Below are positions 1 to 7,100 of a DNA stretch of 11,134 nucleotides, piece after piece. Source of the DNA: Phyllobacteriaceae bacterium UBA1059 (GTDB lineage Bacteria > Pseudomonadota > Alphaproteobacteria > Rhizobiales > Rhizobiaceae). The stretch is from the NCBI GenBank assembly GCA_002316345.1, contig DCDI01000207.1:1-11134 (forward strand). Reading direction: 5' to 3'. The notes below the pieces were generated by a model. That model worked only from the letters and a program-made list of their open reading frames with translations. It ran no database searches and had not been told where the DNA came from. The stretch's first letter is position 1; each line of letters begins with the position of its first letter. Made by a program: the position numbers and the translations under genes.

Positions 1-788
1 CCCATCTCGAGCAGCTGCTGGCGATCGCACCGCGTGAGCGCGCCAAGCTGATCGTCTTCGAGTCGGTGTATTCAATGGATGGCGACATCGCGCCGATCGC
101 AGAAATTACGGCGCTCCCCCGCCGCTACAATGCGATGACCTATATCGACGAGGTTCATGCGGTCGGCATGTATGGCAATCGTGGCGGCGGCATCTCTGAT
201 CGCGACAATCTCGCCGGCGAGATCGACGTCATCGAAGGCACGTTGGCAAAGGCTTTCGGCACGCTGGGCGGCTATATCGCAGGCCCGCGTTCGGTAATCG
301 ATGCCGTGCGCTCCTATGCACCCGGCTTCATCTTCACCACGGCGCTGCCGCCTTCGATCGCAGCCGCTGCCACCGCCTCGATCCGCCATCTGAAAGAATC
401 ACAGATCGAGCGCGAACAGCAACAGCGCCAGGCACAGAACACCAAGGATCAGCTGTCGGCCGCCGGCCTGCCGGTGATGTTGTCGGAAACGCATATCGTT
501 CCGGTGCTCGTCGGCGATCCCGAGCTTTGCAAGAAGGCGAGCGATCGTTTGCTCGAAGTGCACGGCCTTTACATCCAGCCGATCAACTATCCGACCGTGC
601 CGCGCGGCACCGAGCGCTTGCGCATCACGCCGACGCCGTTTCATTCGGATGCGCTGATTGGTGAACTGGCCTTGGCCCTGCGCGAAACCTGGGAAGCCCT
701 CGGCATCCCCTTCGCCACCGACCGCCGTCCGGCACAGCAGCGCACCAACCGGATCATTCCGCTGGTCACGTCCACGGCAGGCGGCTGA
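1..788 (+). CDS. hemA: 5-aminolevulinate synthase, C-terminal part (5' end outside window)
   Basis: Pyridoxal-phosphate enzyme that condenses glycine with succinyl-CoA to 5-aminolevulinate, the first step of haem and corrinoid synthesis by the C4 (Shemin) route used by alphaproteobacteria. The reading frame is open from base 3 and gives about 261 residues to the TGA at 786-788. The family is about 405 residues long, so roughly 145 N-terminal residues lie left of the window. Visible family motifs are FESVYSMDGDIAPI, DEVHAVGMYG with the cofactor-binding Asp, and EGTLAKAFGTLGG, in which the Lys encoded at 249-251 should form the Schiff base with PLP. The C-terminal GLYIQPINYPTVPRGTERLR segment is also typical. 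The GTG at 66 is internal and not the start. An intrinsic terminator follows 9 bases after the stop, so hemA is the last gene of its transcript. The family assignment is near certain. Confidence 0.97.
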   Translation, partial: HLEQLLAIAPRERAKLIVFESVYSMDGDIAPIAEITALPRRYNAMTYIDEVHAVGMYGNRGGGISDRDNLAGEIDVIEGTLAKAFGTLGGYIAGPRSVIDAVRSYAPGFIFTTALPPSIAAAATASIRHLKESQIEREQQQRQAQNTKDQLSAAGLPVMLSETHIVPVLVGDPELCKKASDRLLEVHGLYIQPINYPTVPRGTERLRITPTPFHSDALIGELALALRETWEALGIPFATDRRPAQQRTNRIIPLVTSTAGG

Positions 789-797
789 CGCTCGTTC

Positions 798-825
798 AAA
801 GGGCGTCCTTCAATGGACGCCTTTT
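798..825 (+). terminator. Intrinsic terminator of hemA
   Basis: A perfect 7-bp stem, GGCGTCC (802-808) with GGACGCC (815-821), has a 6-base loop. It is preceded by AAAG and followed by TTTT (822-825); the A/T flanks can extend the pairing around one bulged G. It begins 9 bases after the hemA stop codon. The A-rich left flank could also let it act weakly on the minus strand. Confidence 0.85.
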
Positions 826-943
826 CCCGCTGTCGGCGTCGATCTGCTTTGAGTCGCGCCTGCAGACTGCCTAGAACAAAGCTTGCCCATCCAGATTGCC
901 GGCAGCTAAAACGCTGGTCCCGATATCGACCTGCGTGGGCAAG

Positions 944-1456
944 ATGCACCTTCTGATCGCATTACTAGGCATCATTGCTGCGATCATCTTCTTCGTCATT
1001 CGCGCCCATACCGTTTACGGCGCGGCCAAGGAGATCAATCAGGATACCAAGGGGCTGCAGCGGCGGGCAAAACAGACGTTCCAAAACTTCCGGGGAACGA
1101 AGCTTTCGCGCATCCGCGATCCGCAACTCGCTGCCGCCATCCTGTTGATCCAGTTGATCCGCACGGAAGCACCCGTCACGGCGCAGGAAAAGACCGCTAT
1201 TCTAGACAGTTTGCGCGACCCATTGCGCGCAGCCGACCCGCAGGCGCTGTTCGAACAAGCCTGGAGCTACACGGAAAATCGCGCCTTCTTCTCGATGGTC
1301 TCCGATGAACTGCTACCCGTGCTGAAAGCCAGTTTGAACGACGGTGAAAAGCATGAGCTGGTTGCCATGCTGACCAAGGTCGCCGGCGCTTACAGCCAGA
1401 TCAGCGAACTCCAGCAATCCTCGATCTCACGGCTGAAGAAGACGCTGTTTTTGTGA
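944..1456 (+). CDS. Small membrane-anchored protein, possibly TerB-like
   Basis: A 170-residue protein I cannot name with certainty. Residues 2-21 form one hydrophobic segment (MHLLIALLGIIAAIIFFVIR), probably an N-terminal membrane anchor, followed by a basic, polar linker to about residue 55. The rest is predicted all-helical, and its order of helices (DPQLAAAILLIQLI, then TAQEKTAILDSL, then DGEKHELVAMLTKV) resembles the TerB / DjlA N-terminal fold. The acidic metal-site residues usual in TerB (an ADG-like motif in both halves) are absent: TEAPVT and AGAYSQ stand in their place. I chose the ATG at 944 because the membrane segment begins there. A frame extension to 896 adds only a low-complexity leader, and the ribosome binding site is weak either way. 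The gene lies behind the hemA terminator, so it should have its own promoter. That it is a gene is likely; the fold is inference. Confidence 0.72.
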   Translation: MHLLIALLGIIAAIIFFVIRAHTVYGAAKEINQDTKGLQRRAKQTFQNFRGTKLSRIRDPQLAAAILLIQLIRTEAPVTAQEKTAILDSLRDPLRAADPQALFEQAWSYTENRAFFSMVSDELLPVLKASLNDGEKHELVAMLTKVAGAYSQISELQQSSISRLKKTLFL

Positions 1457-1544
1457 AGCGCTTCGTCGGATGATCGATCCTATGCAGCTTCCGTCCCTTG
1501 CAACATGGTAGCAAGCGCGGCCTGAAATCGGCTTCGCACACTCG

Positions 1545-1601
1545 TCGTCATCCCCGGGCGGAGCCGGAGCGTAAGCGGAGGCGCAGATCCGAGGATGACG
1601 A
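1545..1601. repeat. Imperfect palindromic intergenic repeat
   Basis: Arms TCGTCATCC (1545-1553) and GGATGACGA (1593-1601) are exact reverse complements, and pairing continues inward with mismatches. The interior is purine-rich and GC-rich, with repeated CGGAG/GCGGAG words. Sequences of this layout (GTCATCC...GGATGAC ends) are common as dispersed intergenic repeats in Hyphomicrobiales. Only one copy is seen here, so dispersal in the genome is assumed and not shown. No terminator-like T run follows. Confidence 0.6.
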
Positions 1602-1643
1602 AGTGGGATCGTAGTGCGCGACATCGCAGAACCTGGCGCGGCT

Positions 1644-1694
1644 CCTCGCCCCCCGGAACGGGGGAGAGGTGGCCCGGCAGGGTCGGTGAGGGGG
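1644..1694 (+). repeat. GC-rich hairpin repeat, unit A
   Basis: A short hairpin, CCTCGCCCCCC (1644-1654) against GGGGGAGAGG (1660-1669), leads into a tail ending in GGTCGGTGAGGGGG (1681-1694). The segment 1660-1694 resembles the reverse complement of 1741-1777: both read GGGGGAGAGG, then a GC-rich middle, then CGGTGAGG. Units A and B are therefore related copies in opposite orientation. CTCCCC...GGGGAG elements of this kind are widespread in alphaproteobacterial intergenic DNA. Confidence 0.6.
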
Positions 1695-1740
1695 AACGAC
1701 CTCGCCGCCGCCGCTGCACTTGCCGAACCCAGAGCTTGTC

Positions 1741-1800
1741 CTCCTCACCGTCACGGCTGCGCCATTCCTCTCCCCCACGAAGTGAGGGAGAGGAATGGCG
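1741..1800 (-). repeat. GC-rich hairpin repeat, unit B (inverted relative to unit A)
   Basis: Arms 1760-1778 and 1782-1800 are 19 bases each, with a single mismatch (C1775/A1785) and a 3-base loop, making this the strongest simple hairpin in the window. The flank 1741-1759 carries the CCTCACCG complement of the unit A tail. No T run follows on either strand, so a mobile-type palindromic repeat is more likely than an intrinsic terminator. A role in mRNA 3'-end protection is possible. Confidence 0.65.
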
Positions 1801-1823
1801 CCAGGTCCGTTCAACTCTGCGCT

Positions 1824-1852
1824 TTGATCAAAAACTTATCCACGCCTCTAAC
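1824..1852 (+). promoter_or_regulatory. Candidate sigma-70 type promoter of the structured RNA
   Basis: TTGATC (1824-1829) and TCTAAC (1847-1852) are separated by 17 bases. Each matches the consensus at four of six positions. Transcription would start near 1859-1860, some 17 bases before the first stem of the RNA candidate. This is one of the less GC-rich stretches between the repeats and the stem-loops. Evidence is by position and consensus only. Confidence 0.35.
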
Positions 1853-1859
1853 CGCTCAG

Positions 1860-2223
1860 CCTATCCTCCACCCATCGCCCTTGTCGGGAACTCTGGTGCG
1901 CACCGGGGATCAGAGGAGGGCGGCGGTGTCCGGGCTGGTTACGCTGCGGTAGCGTGATCTGGAGGTAATCAGTCCTCTCCAAGCCCGGGCCACGAGCCGG
2001 TTCAGCCTGTTTCGGACCTTTCCAGGGGGAGAGCCATCCGAACAGCCCCCCGGTGCCGCGGCAAGCGCACCGACGGACGCGAGACTTCCGCGCCGTACAT
2101 AGTATCAATCTGAGGCGCGGATTCTTGCGTCCGCTTCCCGAACTTTCATGGTCGGGAAGGCGGGAAGTCGTGCCTGCAAGACAGCACATGATCAGGTGAC
2201 GCCATGGCGCACCTGCGTTCTTT
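1860..2223 (+). ncRNA. Candidate structured non-coding RNA of unidentified family
   Basis: Eight stem-loops follow each other with little spacing. P1 is 1876-1881/1917-1922 with an inner stem 1891-1895/1911-1915. P2 is 1926-1936/1982-1993 enclosing 1941-1945/1951-1955 and 1962-1965/1974-1977. P3 is 2007-2016/2037-2045 with an inner stem 2018-2023/2028-2033. P4 is 2052-2056/2067-2071. P5 is 2075-2084/2123-2132 plus 2087-2094/2114-2121, 18 pairs with a 19-base loop. P6 is 2134-2141/2152-2159, P7 is 2170-2176/2182-2187, and P8 is the terminator-like hairpin. G-T pairs in P1, P2, P3 and P5 would be A-C mismatches on the other strand, so the + strand is the likelier transcript. No convincing protein is encoded on either strand. 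I looked for the hallmarks of RNase P RNA, tmRNA (both pieces), SRP RNA, 6S RNA and the cobalamin riboswitch and found none. It could also be a decayed element. Ends are approximate. Confidence 0.5.
2193..2223 (+). terminator. Terminator-like hairpin at the end of the RNA candidate
   Basis: CAGGTG (2193-2198) pairs with CACCTG (2210-2215), and the inner CGC/GCG pairs close a CATG loop, with one bulged A. It is followed by CGTTCTTT (2216-2223), which is T-rich but not a clean T run. Its position just after the last stem of the candidate RNA supports a 3'-end role. Confidence 0.4.
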
Positions 2224-2287
2224 GACAATGACTTAGCCCTGGCGCGAGACGCTTACGCTGTCCTTTACGGGAGCCCTCAGCGCCCCC

Positions 2288-3463
2288 TCACCCCGCCGGC
2301 TGTGCTCGGAAATAATCCGCAAGCCGTCCCGCCGCCTCCTCCAGCTGTTCCAGGTTGCGGTGGAAACAGAGGCGGAAGTGGCCGGCGCCGGCGGCACCGA
2401 AGGCGGTGCCCGGTGCGAGGCCGACACTGGCCTTGTCGATGATGTCGAAGGTCGCGCTGCGGGAATCGCTGATGCCGTCCACCGCGAAAAAGGCGTAGAA
2501 CGCGCCTTGGGGAACGCTCATGCGCACGCGGCCCGTATCCAGCAGCGCGTTGCAAACGAGATCGCGGGCCTTGTGGGCGCGCTCGACCTGACTCGCAACA
2601 AAGGCATCACCCTCATCCAATGCAGCGACCGCGCCGCGCTGCATGAACTGCGCGACGCCCGAAGTCGAATACTGGATCAGGTTCTCGAACACCTGCTGCA
2701 GATCGGGATGAATGCGCAGCCAGCCGATGCGCCAGCCGGTCATAGCCCAGTTCTTGGAGAAGCTGTTGACGAAGAGGATGCGGTCCTCAGGCTCCATCAC
2801 ATCGAGGAAGGACGGCGCGCGGCTGCCGGAATAATGATAAAGCGAATAGATCTCGTCGGCGATGATCCAGAGGTTCTTGCGCCGGGCGAGATCGAGCAAC
2901 CCGCGCAATGTCTCATGATCGGCCGTCCAGCCATTGGGGTTGGACGGCGTGTTGATGAACAGCGCGCGCGTGCGCTCGGTCACCGCAGCTTCGACGCGTT
3001 CAAGGTCGCAGACCCAGCCATTGCCGGTTTCCGTCAGCGGCACCGGCACGGGCGTGGCGCCCGACACGCCGACGGCACCGGCAAAATTCGGCCAGGCCGG
3101 CGAAAGATAGATGGCCTCGTCGCCCGCCCCGGTTGTTGCCTGCAATGCCAATTGGATCGCGTGCATGCCGCTGGCGGTGACGATGAACTCTTCCGGCTGA
3201 AAGGCGTGGCCGAAGTGGCGAATATAATAGCGGGCAAGCGCCTGGCGCAGTTCGGGAATACCGCGCTGCCAGGTGTAGAAGGTTTCGCCGTTAGCCAAGC
3301 CCGCTTGTGCCGCTTGCGTGATGAAGTCGGGCGTCGGCAAATCGCCCTCGCCGGCCCAGAGCGGTATCGTGCCCGGGCGGGCGCGGCCATAGTTGATCGC
3401 CGCAACGATGTCGCTTTCGGGCACGTTGCGGGCATCGCCGCGCAGATCATCAAACAGGCTCAC
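2288..3463 (-). CDS. Fold-type I PLP-dependent aminotransferase (class I/II)
   Basis: A cytosolic transaminase of 391 residues, the usual length for the aspartate/aromatic aminotransferase superfamily. The amino donor cannot be read from the sequence. Motifs in order, counted from the chosen start: NTPSNPNG near 172-178 (cofactor ring and substrate carboxylate contact), DEIY at 203-206 (Asp to the pyridine nitrogen, Tyr to the phenolic oxygen), SFSKNWAMTGWRIGW with the Schiff-base Lys237, and GHFRLCF with Arg364 for the substrate alpha-carboxylate. The core catalytic set is intact. The frame is open to a GTG at 3487, but GTG 3463 is preceded by GGAG (3472-3475) at 8 bases and starts the conserved MSLFDDLR segment, so I prefer it. 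mscL lies 105 bases upstream on the same strand and may be co-transcribed. The gene ends about 65 bases from the end of the convergent RNA candidate. Confidence 0.93.
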   Translation of the reverse strand: MSLFDDLRGDARNVPESDIVAAINYGRARPGTIPLWAGEGDLPTPDFITQAAQAGLANGETFYTWQRGIPELRQALARYYIRHFGHAFQPEEFIVTASGMHAIQLALQATTGAGDEAIYLSPAWPNFAGAVGVSGATPVPVPLTETGNGWVCDLERVEAAVTERTRALFINTPSNPNGWTADHETLRGLLDLARRKNLWIIADEIYSLYHYSGSRAPSFLDVMEPEDRILFVNSFSKNWAMTGWRIGWLRIHPDLQQVFENLIQYSTSGVAQFMQRGAVAALDEGDAFVASQVERAHKARDLVCNALLDTGRVRMSVPQGAFYAFFAVDGISDSRSATFDIIDKASVGLAPGTAFGAAGAGHFRLCFHRNLEQLEEAAGRLADYFRAQPAG

Positions 3464-3552
3464 GATCAAATCTCCAGGGCGACTCACAAACGAAAGGCGA
3501 ACAAAGCACGACTCATCAGCGCGCCATGCTTCGATAAGCCTTCGATCACCGC

Positions 3553-3564
3553 GGCGCTAGCGCC
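3553..3564. repeat. Perfect 12-base palindrome downstream of mscL
   Basis: GGCGCTAGCGCC reads the same on both strands and lies 4 bases beyond the mscL stop codon, between mscL and the aminotransferase gene. As RNA it gives a 4-bp stem with a CTAG loop. There is no T run, so it is at most a weak pause or processing site. It could equally be a protein-binding site. Confidence 0.3.
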
Positions 3565-3568
3565 AGGA

Positions 3569-4000
3569 TCACACCGCGCGTCTGGCCAGAAGATCGCGAA
3601 TTTCGGTAAGAAGCTGCACATCCGGCGGTGGCGGCGCGGCCGGGGTCGCAACCTTCTCCTCGCGCTCGATGCGGCGACGCAGGTTGTTCACGGCCTTGAC
3701 CATCAGGAAGATAATGAAAGCCAGGATCAGGAAATTGATCACGACCGTGATGAAGCTGCCATAGGCAAACACTGCGCCCTGCTCGCGCGCTTGAGCAAGC
3801 GTAGGCGCGTTGACGGCGGAAGACAGCGGCAGGAAGTAGTTGGAGAAATCGAAGCCGCCAAAGATCGCACCGATGATCGGCATGATGATGTCGTCCACCA
3901 GCGATGTGACGATCTTGCCGAACGCAGCGCCGATGATCACGCCGACGGCAAGATCCATGACATTGCCGCGCGCAATGAATTCCTGAAATTCCTTCAGCAT
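3569..4000 (-). CDS. mscL: Large-conductance mechanosensitive channel
   Basis: An inner-membrane pentameric channel that opens under membrane tension and releases solutes during hypo-osmotic shock. The product has 143 residues, normal for the family. The N-terminal amphipathic helix MLKEFQEFIARGNVMDLAVG runs into the pore-lining first membrane helix VGVIIGAAFGKIVTSLVDDIIMP, with the characteristic glycine/alanine packing. A periplasmic loop with the FSNYFLPL motif follows, then the second membrane helix YGSFITVVINFLILAFIIFLMV and the basic RRRIEREE segment. A proline-rich linker and a C-terminal helix end the protein. An ATG at 4000 with AAGGA 7 bases upstream fixes the start; the frame is open to a TTG at 4021, which has no such site. 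A promoter with a 17-base spacer lies at 4055-4083. The gene is divergent from the hybrid kinase. Confidence 0.97.
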   Translation of the reverse strand: MLKEFQEFIARGNVMDLAVGVIIGAAFGKIVTSLVDDIIMPIIGAIFGGFDFSNYFLPLSSAVNAPTLAQAREQGAVFAYGSFITVVINFLILAFIIFLMVKAVNNLRRRIEREEKVATPAAPPPPDVQLLTEIRDLLARRAV

Positions 4001-4035
4001 CCCGCCATCCTTTATCCCCAAGCGAGCGCGCCTCC

Positions 4036-4067
4036 GCGCAGCCCCATGATCCAGATCATAGCTGCGC
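4036..4067. promoter_or_regulatory. Nested inverted repeat, candidate operator in the mscL/kinase intergenic region
   Basis: The outer arms GCGCAGC (4036-4042) and GCTGCGC (4061-4067) and the inner arms ATGAT (4046-4050) and ATCAT (4055-4059) share one centre, CCAG. A second hairpin, GCTGCG-CGA-CGCAGC (4061-4075), and another GCTGCGC (4087-4093) follow. The cluster overlaps the likely mscL start site and lies in the shared upstream region of the divergent kinase. Whether it binds a protein or folds in the mscL leader cannot be told from the sequence. Confidence 0.35.
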
Positions 4068-4083
4068 GACGCAGCGTAAGCAA
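4055..4083 (-). promoter_or_regulatory. Probable mscL promoter
   Basis: On the minus strand, TTGCTT (4083-4078) and TATGAT (4060-4055) are spaced by 17 bases. The -10 element matches the consensus at five of six positions. A start near 4048 would leave a leader of about 48 bases before the mscL ATG. The nested inverted repeat at 4036-4067 covers the -10 element and start site. Confidence 0.5.
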
Positions 4084-4163
4084 AGCGCTGCGCACTCTAT
4101 CCACCGCAGGGACTTTCGCAGCATTGGACAGCGGTCACCCTGCGTGCTTTGCTTTTGAACAAT

Positions 4164-4172
4164 GGAGGAGGA
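4164..4172 (+). promoter_or_regulatory. Strong ribosome binding site deciding a TTG start for the hybrid kinase
   Basis: GGAGGAGGA precedes TTG 4176, with the GGAGG core 7 bases upstream. This favours TTG 4176 over the TTG at 4149 in the same frame, which would translate through the binding site. Confidence 0.75.
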
Positions 4173-4175
4173 CGC

Positions 4176-7100
4176 TTGCAGGGCTGGTCCGTTGTTCTTG
4201 CCGCACTTGCCTATGTGACGCTGCTGTTCCTGGTGGCGAGCCTGGGCGACCGACGACGCGTGGCCGCAAAAAGCGCTGGCGGACGGCCGCTGACCTACGC
4301 GTTCAGCCTGGCGATTTACTGCACGTCCTGGACCTTCTTCGGCTCGGTCGGCCTCGCATCCGAACGCAACCTTGAATTTCTTGCGATCTATATCGGCCCG
4401 GTGCTGGTCTTCGTGTTTGGCTATCCGCTGCTGCGCCGCATCATCAGAATCGCAAAGTCGGAAAAGATCACCTCGATCGCCGACTTCCTGGCCGCCCGTT
4501 ACGGCAAGAGCTTTGCGGTGGCATCGCTCGCCACGATGATCGCGACGCTGGGCACCATCCCCTATATCGCGCTGCAGCTGAAGGCGATTTCGGAAACCGT
4601 CAGCCTGATGGTGGAGCACTACAATACGCGGCCGCCGGATGTGCAGTTCTTTGTTGGCGACATTTCGCTGACCATCGCCATGCTGCTTGCGGTTTTTGCC
4701 GTCCTTTTCGGCACGCGTCATGCCGATGCGACGGAGCATCAGAACGGCTTGATCCTGGCCGTCGCGGTAGAATCGATCGTCAAGCTCGCCTCCTTTGTGG
4801 CGGTCGGCGTCGCCGTGACCTTCTTTCTGTTCGGCGGCGTCGGGCCCATCGTCGAAGCCATCGGCAACAATCCGCGCGTGCAGGAAGCCGTGGGCTACAA
4901 CACATCGCTGCCGACCTGGATTGTCACCACCCTCCTGTCGGCCTTCGCAATCGTCATGCTGCCACGCCAGTTCCACGTCACAGTGGTGGAAAACAGAACG
5001 GATGCGGAGCTGCGCACGGCAACGCGGGTGTTTCCGCTTTACCTGATCGCCATTAACATCTTCGTTCTGCCGATCGCCTTCGCCGGACTGACCTTCGTTG
5101 GCAGTTCCACAAGTGCCGATCTCTACGTGCTGGCGCTGCCGCTTATCGCCGGGCATGACGGGCTGGCAATGCTCGCATTTATCGGCGGGTTGTCGGCGGC
5201 CACCGCGATGGTGATCGTGGCAAGCGTTGCCTTGTCTGTGATGATCTCGAACGACCTCATCATCCCGCCTTTCGTGCGGCGGCTGGTGCAGCCCGACCGC
5301 CGCGGGGTGGAAGACTGGTCGCGCCTGATCCTCAATGTCCGCCGCGCCTCGATCTTCATCGTCCTGCTTGCGGCCTTCTTTTATTATCGCGAAACCACCA
5401 ATAATACGCGGCTGGCCTCAATTGGCCTGATCTCCTTTGCCGCTGTCGCTCAGTTCGCCCCCTCCTTCCTCGGCGGCTTGATCTGGCGCCGCGCCAATGG
5501 ACGCGGTGCCGTTCTCGGCATGCTCACCGGGATCATCGTCTGGGCCTACACGCTGTTGCTGCCCTCGCTGGCGCCCGCCGATACTGCCATCCTGACGCGC
5601 GGCCTGTTCGGCATGGAAGCGCTGCGACCGCAATCGCTGTTCGGCACGGTCGGTGAGCCGCTGAACCACGGCGTGTTGTGGAGCCTCGCCATCAACACGC
5701 TGTTCTTCGTGCTAGGCTCGCTGTCGCGCTCCGCCATGCCGCTGGAGCGCATCCAGGCGGCGATCTTCGTGCCGCGCGACATCAATCCCATGCCGAGCCT
5801 GCGCCGCTTCCGCACGACGGTGACGGTGGACGAGCTTAAGGACACGATCGCCCGGTATCTTGGCGTCGAGCGCACGGAACGCTCCTTCCAGAGCTTTGCG
5901 ACTGCCGGCAACGAGCCCCTTCCCGGCGGAAACGAACCGGCCAGCATGACGGTCGTGCGTTTTTCCGAGCAGTTGCTGGCCAGTGCGGTCGGTTCATCAT
6001 CCTCGCGCCTCATCCTGTCCTTGCTGTTCCAGCGCAACGATCGCAGCCAGAAAGATGCGCTGCGGCTGCTGGATGATGCGTCCGAAGCGTTGCAGCACAA
6101 TCGGGATCTGCTGCAAACCGCGCTCGACCAGATGGATCAGGGCATCACCGTGTTCGACACGGATCTGCGTCTGACCAACTGGAACCGACAGTTCCGCTCG
6201 CTGTTCGACCTGCCGGATTCACTCGGACAAGTTGGCGTCTCGCTGCACCACATTCTGCGCCATCTGGCGGACCGCGGCGATATTCCGGCCGATCTCGAAC
6301 TCACGGCGCTGAACCGACTGAGCAGCTTCGGCACGCCCTGGCGCATCGAGCTCAAGACCTCCGGCCGCATCATCGAATTGCGCTCCAATCCGATGCCCGA
6401 CGGCGGGACGGTCGCGACCTATTCCGACGTGACGGCAGCGGTAGCCGCCGATCTCGCCTTGAAGCGCGTCAACGAAACGCTGGAACAGCGCGTTGCCAGT
6501 CGCACGGCCGAACTGACGCGCGTGAACCAGGAACTGGCGCTGGCACAGGAGGTGGCCGAGGAGGCCAATCTCTCCAAGACTCGCTTCCTCGCCGGTGCCG
6601 GGCACGACATCCTGCAGCCGCTCAACGCCGCGCGGCTGTATTGCTCGTCCTTGATCGAGCGGGCGGAAGAAAATGACCTGCGCCAAGCCGCCACCAACAT
6701 CGAGTCCTCGCTGGAATCGGTGGAAACGATCCTCGGCGCGGTGCTCGACATCTCCCGCCTCGATGCCGGCGCGCAGAAGCCGAATGAAACCACATTCCGG
6801 CTCGATGCGCTGTTGAAGCAGATCCAGACCGACTTTTCGCCCATGGCTGCCGAGAAGCGACTGCAACTTCGCATCCTGCCTTCGACGCTAGCCGTTCACA
6901 CCGACCGCAACATGTTGCGCCGGGTGATCCAGAACCTCGTCTCCAACGCGATCAAATATACCCGCTCAGGCCGCATCCTGATCGGTGTGCGCCGACGCGG
7001 CAAGCTGCTGGAAATCCAGGTGCTGGATTCCGGCATCGGCATTGCCAGCAACGATCTCAACAGCGTCTTCCAGGAATTCCTGCGTCTCGATGAAGGCGCG

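Noticed and set aside
1455..1464. Palindrome GAAGCGCTTC overlapping the stop codon of the small membrane protein
   Set aside because: It is too short and has no room for a loop or T run, and a similar AAGCGCTT word occurs by chance near 8415.
1760..1800. The 19-bp hairpin as an intrinsic terminator
   Set aside because: No T run follows on either strand, it lies 300 bases beyond the nearest gene end, and it has a related inverted copy, which fits a repeat better.
1860..2223. RNase P RNA, two-piece tmRNA, SRP RNA, 6S RNA or cobalamin riboswitch
   Set aside because: None of the conserved cores I know for these (for example the GAAAGTCCGG core of RNase P, a tag frame starting Ala-Asn-Asp, the SRP GGAAGG/AGCAGCC region, the B12 box) was seen on either strand.
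1595..2228. Short open frames on both strands across the repeats and the RNA candidate
   Set aside because: They run through inverted repeats and stem-loops, lack good ribosome binding sites, and give low-complexity Arg/Pro/Ser-rich products.
2360..4375. A 671-codon open frame on the + strand opposite the aminotransferase and mscL genes
   Set aside because: It is antisense to two clear protein families, rich in Arg/Ala/Gly/His as expected for a GC-rich shadow frame, and has no recognisable domain.
4056..5156. A 366-codon open frame on the - strand opposite the kinase membrane domain
   Set aside because: Its product is rich in Asp, Arg, Gln and His, with no hydrophobic core. The opposite strand encodes an intact symporter-like domain.
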